Source: Gluconacetobacter entanii (GTDB lineage Bacteria > Pseudomonadota > Alphaproteobacteria > Acetobacterales > Acetobacteraceae). From it: 37,074 bases of DNA. This document shows positions 32,187 to 37,074 of this stretch, in pieces. The stretch spans positions 1 through 37,074 of the forward strand of contig NZ_NKUF01000028.1 in NCBI RefSeq assembly GCF_003206495.1. The letters are read 5' to 3'. The stretch's first letter is position 1; each line of letters begins with the position of its first letter. The position numbers and the translations under genes were made by a program. The notes under the pieces were generated by a model. It had not been told where the DNA came from, did no database searches, and saw only the letters and a program-made list of their open reading frames with translations.

Positions 32187-32609
32187 GTGGAACCCAACCT
32201 TGTTCAATTCAAGAAGGGCGTGCTGGAACCATGCGTACTGGCCCTGTTGTCGCAGGCTGATTCCTACGGCTATGACATCGCCAGCCGATTGTCCGATGCC
32301 ATAGAAATGGGCGAGGGCACCATCTATCCCCTCATGCGGCGAATGCAGAAAGATGGGCTTGTTTCGACATATTTTGTTGAATCTTCGTCTGGTCCACCGC
32401 GAAAATATTATACCCTGACGGAAAAAGGACGTGAAAGCCTGCATGCACAGCGCAGGGCATGGACGACCTTTACCCGGGCGGTGTCCGCCATCCTTGGCGT
32501 TCCCCCCGCATCCGACAGTGCGACTGAACCATCTTCTTCACCTGCGGAACCTGCGGACACGCGCAGGTCCCCCTCGCTCACCGTGCAGAAAAACACCGGG
32601 AACATATAG
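32187..32609 (+). CDS. PadR-family transcriptional regulator
   Basis: 140 residues. The PadR winged helix is clear: QFKKGVLEPCVLALLSQADS, YGYDIASRLSDAIEMGEGTI, YPLMRRMQKDGLV, then the wing GPPRKYYTLTEKGRESL and a C-terminal helix. The last 40 residues are Ser/Pro-rich and poorly conserved. The GTG start at 32187 gives a usual PadR N-terminus and is preceded closely by GGAAAGG; an ATG at 32127 in the same frame is the alternative. PadR proteins with downstream HAAS (DUF1700) and GIN-type genes form a recurring envelope-stress-like module in many bacteria. Autoregulation is suggested by the symmetric promoter. Confidence 0.88.
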   Translation: MEPNLVQFKKGVLEPCVLALLSQADSYGYDIASRLSDAIEMGEGTIYPLMRRMQKDGLVSTYFVESSSGPPRKYYTLTEKGRESLHAQRRAWTTFTRAVSAILGVPPASDSATEPSSSPAEPADTRRSPSLTVQKNTGNI

Positions 32610-32611
32610 CC

Positions 32612-33184
32612 ATGAACAGCAGACAGATGTTCCTTGACCAATTGCGCGCTGGCCTCAGAGGGCTGCCGCGGCATGTGATTGATGATATCGTTTCTGAATA
32701 TGAAACGCATTTCGATGAAGGGCATGCCGCAGGCCGATCCGATGGCGATATTGCCGCTGCTCTGGGTGATCCTGTGCGTCTGGCCCGCGAATTGCGGGCC
32801 GAAACGGGGTTGCGCCGGTGGGAGGATGAACGGAACCTGACGAATGCGCTGGGCGCGGTCGTGGGAGTATTCGGTCTGGCGGCCGTGGACCTTCTTGTCG
32901 TGCTTCCGGTGCTGACGACACTGGCGGCACTGGATCTGGCCTTTTTTGTCACCGGGATTACCATCTGCCTGGTCGGCAGCCTTCTCCTGCCGCTGGCTGT
33001 TGTCCACCTTGCCCCGGACTTCGGCGGCGACTGGCTTCAGGGCCTGCTGGTCAGCCTTGGACTGGCAAGTGGCGGGGCGTCCCTCATGGCGTTATGTGTC
33101 CTTTTTACCGTCGGGATGGTCAATCTCCTCGTCCGCTATGGTCGCGCGCACTATCGACTGATAGCCCCCTCTTTTCCTGCCTGA
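32612..33184 (+). CDS. DUF1700/HAAS-domain membrane protein
   Basis: 190 residues. The N-terminal soluble helical domain (FLDQLRAGLRGLPRHVIDDI, EYETHFDEGHAAGRSD, IAAALGDPVRLARELRAE) is the HAAS/DUF1700 domain that pairs with PadR regulators. Four hydrophobic segments follow. The gene begins 2 bases after padR. The HAAS domain is thought to signal to or bind the cognate PadR, so this may be a membrane sensor or anti-regulator; its input is unknown. Charge pattern puts the N-domain in the cytoplasm. Confidence 0.87.
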   Translation: MNSRQMFLDQLRAGLRGLPRHVIDDIVSEYETHFDEGHAAGRSDGDIAAALGDPVRLARELRAETGLRRWEDERNLTNALGAVVGVFGLAAVDLLVVLPVLTTLAALDLAFFVTGITICLVGSLLLPLAVVHLAPDFGGDWLQGLLVSLGLASGGASLMALCVLFTVGMVNLLVRYGRAHYRLIAPSFPA

Positions 33185-33202
33185 GTGTAAGGAATTACAG
33201 TC

Positions 33203-33988
33203 ATGATCCGCGGTATTACAATGATTGCGCTGGGCGGGGCCGCCCTGTCACTGACATGTTTCGGTATCGCATCGTCCCGTGTCCCGCTGGGATTTCCATT
33301 CTCCATGTTTGACGGGACAGGTGACGCCATCTCCTCCCCTGCCGAAACCCGCGTCCTGCCGTGGCCGGGTGGGCATATGCTTTCGATCAACCTGCTCGCG
33401 CGCGTGATCTATCAGCAAGCCCCGCAAAGTAGCATCACCGTCACGGGATCGGAGCGTCTGGTGCGTGCCGTCGCGCTGAATGGGGATAGTCTGGATATGC
33501 AGGGGAATAAACCCCATGATATTGGATGGCGCAATGACAGGATGACCGTTACTGTCACGTCACCAGAACTCAATACTTTGAAACTTAATGGTTTTGGATC
33601 ACTATATTTACGTGATTACCACCAATCCACCCTCACGCTGGCGATCAATGGCGCCACCAGCGTCAAGGGGAATGGACAGGCCGACAATGTCACACTGTCG
33701 GTCGCCGGTGCGGGTTCCGTTGACCTTTCGGCCATGGAGGTGAAGGACCTGAATGTCTCCGTCACTGGCGCCGGGTCGGTCCGCGCAGGCCCGACCGGTC
33801 ATGCCGTCATTTCCATAGACGGGGCAGGCTCGGTCAAACTGACACGGGTACCTGAATCGTTGAGCAAGGAGGTTGGCGGCATTGGTTCCATCTCCGTCCC
33901 GCACGACGCCACATCGGCGCAGGTCAGCAGTCCCCGTCCAGTCCCCTCCCCGACAGATCAGGAACAGGGGGAAAAAATCGCCATGTAG
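33203..33988 (+). CDS. DUF2807/GIN-domain exported adhesin-like protein
   Basis: 261 residues. N-terminal hydrophobic signal or anchor (MIALGGAALSLTCFGIASS). From about 100 onwards the sequence is a right-handed beta-helix-like series with repeated short turns (LNTLKLNGFGSLYL, LTLAINGATSVKG, VTLSVAGAGSVDLS, LNVSVTGAGSVRAG, AVISIDGAGSVKLT), each with a Gly-Ala-Gly-Ser type turn; this is the putative auto-transporter-adhesin head GIN fold. AAGGA lies about 9 bases before the ATG. Third gene of the padR operon; probably an envelope protein whose level the module controls. Function is not known. Confidence 0.85.
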   Translation: MIRGITMIALGGAALSLTCFGIASSRVPLGFPFSMFDGTGDAISSPAETRVLPWPGGHMLSINLLARVIYQQAPQSSITVTGSERLVRAVALNGDSLDMQGNKPHDIGWRNDRMTVTVTSPELNTLKLNGFGSLYLRDYHQSTLTLAINGATSVKGNGQADNVTLSVAGAGSVDLSAMEVKDLNVSVTGAGSVRAGPTGHAVISIDGAGSVKLTRVPESLSKEVGGIGSISVPHDATSAQVSSPRPVPSPTDQEQGEKIAM

Positions 33989-33991
33989 ATC

Positions 33992-34019
33992 CGCCGGACA
34001 ATGACCGGCGAACGATTTT
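33992..34019 (+). terminator. Intrinsic terminator after the padR operon
   Basis: CGCCGG-acaatga-CCGGCG (33992-34010) is a 6-bp GC stem followed by AACGATTTTC. It begins 3 bases after the GIN gene stop, so it likely ends the padR transcript; the T tract is modest. Confidence 0.55.
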
Positions 34020-34270
34020 CAGGACGATTTCCCCCTTGCAATCCACAGGATAAGGGACGGCAAAAAGAAATAGGACACCACGCCAGCCAGAAGCCACGGC
34101 ATCAGGTAAGACATGTCGGTATGCAGTACGAACCGGCAAAAAGGGTTCCCGAGACCGAGCATGGCGATCACGCAGAAGCACACCCCCGCATTCGCCAGAG
34201 GCGTACGGTCATGATTGATTTCCTGAAGTTTCTGTAGCAATGGCCTTACTCCGTAGATCCTGATCCCCAC
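34019..34270 (-). CDS. Small putative membrane protein
   Basis: 83 residues, GTG start, not recognised. It shows two hydrophobic segments (AGVCFCVIAMLGLG and LMPWLLAGVVSYFFLPSLILWIARG) separated by a polar loop, with a basic N-terminus and a Lys/Ser-rich end, a pattern of small inner-membrane proteins. No ribosome-binding site is convincing. It is convergent with the padR operon and 173 bases downstream of the ABC-F start side, which faces the other way around (same strand). Could be spurious, but the hydrophobic design is unlikely in a random frame. Confidence 0.5.
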   Translation of the reverse strand: MGIRIYGVRPLLQKLQEINHDRTPLANAGVCFCVIAMLGLGNPFCRFVLHTDMSYLMPWLLAGVVSYFFLPSLILWIARGKSS

Positions 34271-34443
34271 TGTTTCTAATGGGTCGGGCGCGGGTTATCC
34301 AGACCACATCGCGGCATGATCATGCGTATCATAAAAACCCGACTTCATCGGTCCTGTCCGAACATGGCATGGTGCCAGCGCCATCGCTGCCGCAACATCC
34401 ACGGACGTATCGCCCCCATGCCGTCCTGACACAGCTTGCAGCC

Positions 34444-36066
34444 TCATGCATGCAGGCCCGGTGCTTCGCGGCCGGTGCGGGCGACATATTCCGTGTAGCC
34501 ACCGTCGTAGCGATGAAGTCCTTCTGGCGTGAGTTCCAGGACGCGGTTGGAAAGTGCGGCCAGAAAATGACGGTCATGGGAGACAAAAAGCATCGTGCCG
34601 TCATAATCGGCCAGAGCTGTGATCAGCATTTCCTTGGTGGCGATATCGAGATGGTTGGTAGGCTCATCAAGCACCAGGAAGTTCGGCGGATCGAACAGCA
34701 TCAGGGCCAAGACCAGGCGGGCCTTTTCACCGCCAGACAGGACGCGGCAGAGTTTGTCAATGTCATCGCCGGAGAATCCAAAGCTGCCTGCCAATGACCG
34801 GAGCGCCCCCTGGGGAGCCAGTGGGAAAGCAGTGTTCAGGGTTTCGAAAATTGTTAGATCGCCATCCAGCAGGTCCATGGCATGCTGCGCGAAATACCCC
34901 ATCCTGACGCTACCGCCGAGTGTAACCGTTCCAGCGTCCGGTTCGGTCGTGCCGGTGACAAGTTTCAGCAGGGTCGATTTGCCAGCCCCGTTAATGCCGA
35001 GCACGCAGCAGCGTTCCTGACGGCGAATCAGCAGGTCGAGATCATGGTAGATGACCTTGCTGCCATAGGCCTTGTCCACACCGCGCAGGTTGACGACCGC
35101 ATCGCCCGAGCGGGGGGCTGGCGGGAAGGTGAAGGAAAGGGTCTGGTGACGTTTCGGGGGCTCGATACGATCGATCTTGTCCAGTTTCTTGACCCTGCTC
35201 TGCACCTGTGCGGCATGGGAAGCCCGAGCCTTGAAACGCTCGATGAAGGCGACTTCCTTGGCGAGCATGGCCTGCTGACGGTCAAACTGTGCCTGCTGCT
35301 GCTTTTCGTTCAGGGCGCGCTGCTGTTCATAGAATTCGTAATCGCCGGAAAAGCTTGACAATACGCCGCCGTCAATTTCGATCACCTTGTTGATGATCCG
35401 GTTCATGAAAGCCCGGTCGTGCGAAGTCATCAGCAGGGCGCCGTCATAGCCAGCCAAGAACTGCTCCAGCCAGATAAGGCTTTCGAGGTCGAGATGGTTG
35501 CTCGGTTCATCCAGCAGCATCACGTCCGGTTTCATCAGCAGGATGCGCGCCAGCGCCACGCGCATCTTCCATCCACCAGACAGGCGTCCGACATCGCCAT
35601 CCATCATCTCCTGGCTGAAACCCAACCCATGCAGGACTTCACGTGCGCGCCCTTCCAGCGCATAGCCGACCAATTCCTCGAAACGGCTTTGCACTTCGCC
35701 GAACCGTTCGAGAATGGTGTCCAGTTCGTCAAAGCGCTCCGGGTCCGCCATGGCCGCTTCCAGTTTGGACAGTTCGGCCCCGATCACGGCCACGGGTCCG
35801 GCACCGTCCATCACCTCGGCAACCGCACTGCGGCCCGCCATCTCCCCCACATCCTGGTTGAAGAAACCCACGGTGATGCCGCGCTCGATCAGGACCTGTC
35901 CCTCGTCGGGTTCCTCCTGTCCCGTGATCAAGCGGAACAGTGTTGTCTTGCCGGCCCCATTGGGTCCGACCAGCCCGATTTTCTCCCCCTGCCGCAGTGC
36001 CGCCGAAGCGTCGATAAAGATCACGCGATGGCCGTTATGCTTGCTGATACTGTCGAGACGGATCAT
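34444..36066 (-). CDS. ABC-F family ATPase (Uup/YbiT-like)
   Basis: 540 residues with two ABC domains and no TM segment. First Walker A GPNGAGKTT at 34-42, signature LSGGWKMR, Walker B DVMLLDEPSNHLD. A linker rich in Gln/Arg/Lys follows (ARASHAAQVQSRVKKLDKI). Then a second Walker A GINGAGKST, signature LSGGEKAR, and Walker B FLVLDEPTNHLD. ABC-F proteins act on ribosomes in translation or, in some groups, antibiotic protection. This sequence fits the housekeeping Uup/YheS-like group; a resistance role is not supported. Start at 36066 begins at MIRLDSIS; an upstream start at 36120 is in frame but would add non-family residues. Confidence 0.93.
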   Translation of the reverse strand: MIRLDSISKHNGHRVIFIDASAALRQGEKIGLVGPNGAGKTTLFRLITGQEEPDEGQVLIERGITVGFFNQDVGEMAGRSAVAEVMDGAGPVAVIGAELSKLEAAMADPERFDELDTILERFGEVQSRFEELVGYALEGRAREVLHGLGFSQEMMDGDVGRLSGGWKMRVALARILLMKPDVMLLDEPSNHLDLESLIWLEQFLAGYDGALLMTSHDRAFMNRIINKVIEIDGGVLSSFSGDYEFYEQQRALNEKQQQAQFDRQQAMLAKEVAFIERFKARASHAAQVQSRVKKLDKIDRIEPPKRHQTLSFTFPPAPRSGDAVVNLRGVDKAYGSKVIYHDLDLLIRRQERCCVLGINGAGKSTLLKLVTGTTEPDAGTVTLGGSVRMGYFAQHAMDLLDGDLTIFETLNTAFPLAPQGALRSLAGSFGFSGDDIDKLCRVLSGGEKARLVLALMLFDPPNFLVLDEPTNHLDIATKEMLITALADYDGTMLFVSHDRHFLAALSNRVLELTPEGLHRYDGGYTEYVARTGREAPGLHA

Positions 36067-36498
36067 GGGACCCCAGATAACGAAGGAGAGAGGAAAAGCC
36101 GGAGCGCCCTTATCGCGCACCCCCCACGCATCGTAAATAGCGGGGATGACGACCGGCAGTTACATCAGGGGAGCGATGCCGGAATAATCGGACACTTCGC
36201 CACCTGTCAGTCCAAAACCGGACAGGTTGCCCCCTGAACCGCAGGCACGTCAGGGACGCGGTAATGTCACCCGTAGAGTTCGGACGCCAGCAAGTTCTGA
36301 ATGCTCCGAACGTTCAGAAAACTGGAGTCATGCAGTCCATGCCGCCCCGGAGACCACCTCAAATGGCGCCTCCTCGCATACGCCGGCATTGACAGAATGA
36401 TGCAGTGCAGCCGCGGACTGTCCGCCCTTGCGGTCATGCGCACCATATTTTCCGATCCGATCGCCAGTCGTCTTTCAGTGCCGGTTTTCCAGCGCTCC

Positions 36499-36523
36499 AT
36501 ATAACTATTAAATATAGTTATAT
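36499..36523. repeat. AT-only palindrome with 10-bp arms
   Basis: ATATAACTAT (36499-36508) and ATAGTTATAT (36514-36523) form perfect 10-bp arms around TAAAT. It lies about 20 bases upstream of a candidate -35 element and could be an operator for a dimeric regulator of unknown identity. Confidence 0.6.
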
Positions 36524-36541
36524 TATTGTTTAACTTTCGTC

Positions 36542-36569
36542 TTGTTGTTTTCTATATTCAACATATAAT
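36542..36569 (+). promoter_or_regulatory. Candidate promoter upstream of the small His-rich ORF
   Basis: TTGTTG (36542-36547), 16-base spacer, then a consensus -10 TATAAT (36564-36569). Half of the -35 matches. It would drive rightward transcription toward the ORF at 36689. Confidence 0.4.
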
Positions 36570-36688
36570 TCGTTTTTAAGTTTATTGCACTTTTTCGTTC
36601 GTCATTAATTGTTGCTGATTTCGCCCTCGTTCGCCAGTGAATATGCGTCGAAGGCAGGTCGTGCGCCACATGCAGGAGCAGTTTGGGC

Positions 36689-36913
36689 ATGTTGATCAGA
36701 CTTGACTGGAATTTGCACCTGCCTGCACTCAGGCAGTCATTACCCATGGCATTGATAACCCTGCCATTAGGGTTCAGCTTTGGTTATTCAGGCAAAGCCT
36801 ATGGCAAGGAAATGCAGATGTCCCCTGACACGCATGAAACGACGCCAGAAAGCCACCACGACCATTCCTATATGGCAGGAAAAAAGACTGCGGCAGGTCA
36901 TCATGCTCAGTAA
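36689..36913 (+). CDS. Hypothetical small histidine-rich, possibly exported protein
   Basis: 74 residues, not recognised. The N-terminal part has an Arg followed by a hydrophobic stretch (LPMALITLPLGFSFGYSG), which could be a signal or anchor. The C-terminal part is polar with His clusters (ESHHDHSYM and AAGHHAQ), suggestive of metal binding. AGGAG lies about 10 bases before the ATG (a TTG two codons earlier is also possible), and a candidate promoter lies upstream. Evidence for expression is only contextual, and the ORF is short, so it could be spurious. It ends about 40 bases before the IS66-type element. Confidence 0.35.
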   Translation: MLIRLDWNLHLPALRQSLPMALITLPLGFSFGYSGKAYGKEMQMSPDTHETTPESHHDHSYMAGKKTAAGHHAQ

Positions 36914-36963
36914 CCGGCCGTTTGAGGCCGCCTTATGATTGAGGATTGTGACTGGTAACTTAC

Positions 36964-37003
36964 CGTCGTTAACGACGTCGTTAACGACGTCGTTATTGAC
37001 GTC
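36964..37003 (+). repeat. 12-bp tandem repeats inside the IS66 left end
   Basis: CGTCGTTAACGA occurs twice exactly (36964-36975, 36976-36987), then as CGTCGTTATTGA (36988-36999) followed by CGTC. The unit contains GTTAAC. It sits between the element's tip and tnpA, a likely place for transposase binding or promoter control. Confidence 0.8.
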
Positions 37004-37018
37004 ATTTGAGAGGTAAGA

Positions 37019-37074
37019 ATGACCCAGGAAATCCTGATTGGCGTTGAACGCCGCCGCCGCTGGTCGGATGAACG
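37019..37074 (+). CDS. tnpA: IS66-family TnpA-type accessory protein, partial (N-terminus only)
   Basis: Eighteen residues plus two bases: the start MTQEILIGVERRRRWSDE matches the N-terminus of IS66-type TnpA proteins, which carry a helix-turn-helix for DNA binding. GAGAGG precedes the ATG. The gene runs off the right edge, so intactness is unknown. Confidence 0.72.
   Translation, partial: MTQEILIGVERRRRWSDE

Larger units (their letters stand above)
36067..36688. other. Long non-coding stretch, AT-rich in its right part
   Basis: About 620 bases with no supported gene. Noted structure: a hairpin ACCTGTC / GACAGGT (36202-36208, 36221-36227), an inverted repeat TTCTGAA / TTCAGAA (36295-36301, 36313-36319), an AT-only palindrome (36499-36523) and a promoter (36542-36569). 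From about 36495 to 36615 the base composition drops sharply relative to the rest of the window. Open frames here (for example 36301-36504 plus, 36267-36500 minus) show no family features. Confidence 0.6.
36955..37074 (+). mobile_element. Left end of an IS66-family insertion sequence, cut by the window edge
   Basis: The element probably begins at GTAACTTACC (36955), the GTAA start typical of IS66-family ends. A run of 12-bp repeats and the first residues of a TnpA-type protein follow. The right end, the tnpB and tnpC genes, and the 8-base target duplication expected for IS66 (left copy would be about 36947-36954) lie outside the window or cannot be checked. Confidence 0.75.

Noticed and set aside
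34314-34325. Perfect palindrome GCATGATCATGC
   Set aside because: A single 12-base palindrome with no T tract, partner copy or promoter context; may be chance.
36267-36504. Overlapping short frames on both strands near 36300-36500
   Set aside because: No ribosome sites, family motifs or sensible composition; the region is better described as non-coding.
1-37074. CRISPR arrays, tRNA or rRNA genes, phage genes
   Set aside because: None seen: no regularly spaced repeats beyond the short IS66 repeats, no tRNA-like cloverleaf or rRNA sequence recognised, no phage structural genes.

Overview
The window looks like chromosome from a GC-rich alphaproteobacterium. The gene set, and a partial IS66-type TnpA at the right edge, fit an acetic acid bacterium (Acetobacteraceae, for example the Komagataeibacter/Gluconacetobacter group). 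This placement is inference from recognised families; no rRNA or other marker gene is present.

Left part (1-8352): an HxlR-type regulator, a stand-alone LigD-type polymerase/primase domain, a DUF1264 (oil-body-associated-protein-like) exported protein, and a leftward tripartite RND efflux operon (pump, membrane fusion protein, outer-membrane lipoprotein) with overlapping genes.

Centre (8466-20154): the dominant feature is a leftward, almost gapless block of twelve genes. It runs actA-actB-actC-actD-actE-actF, a small uncharacterised single-span protein, a SCO copper chaperone, then caa3-type cytochrome c oxidase subunits II, I, III and IV. Most junctions overlap by 1-8 bases. Together they would make a complete quinol-to-oxygen branch: Alternative Complex III oxidises quinol, and electrons pass through the monohaem ActE and the cytochrome c domain fused to CoxB into an A2-type (YSHPAVY) haem-copper oxidase.

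Right-centre (20656-26867): a GntR/FCD regulator faces a divergent DctA-like carboxylate symporter, followed by a TonB-dependent receptor and a PucG-like (ureidoglycine/glyoxylate-type) aminotransferase. Two nearly identical palindromes, one over the gntR start and one in the dctA upstream region, look like its operators. This may be a regulated uptake and catabolic module of unknown substrate.

Right (26946-31966): a vitamin B12 uptake operon (BtuB-like receptor, binding protein, permease, ATPase) behind a textbook cobalamin riboswitch. Divergent from it lies a PadR / DUF1700 (HAAS) / DUF2807 (GIN) three-gene module with a well-formed promoter lying in an inverted repeat and a terminator. A small membrane protein and an ABC-F ATPase follow. 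The last kilobase is AT-rich in part, carries a 10-bp-arm palindrome, a good -10 promoter and a small histidine-rich ORF, and ends in the left end of an IS66-family element with 12-bp tandem repeats.
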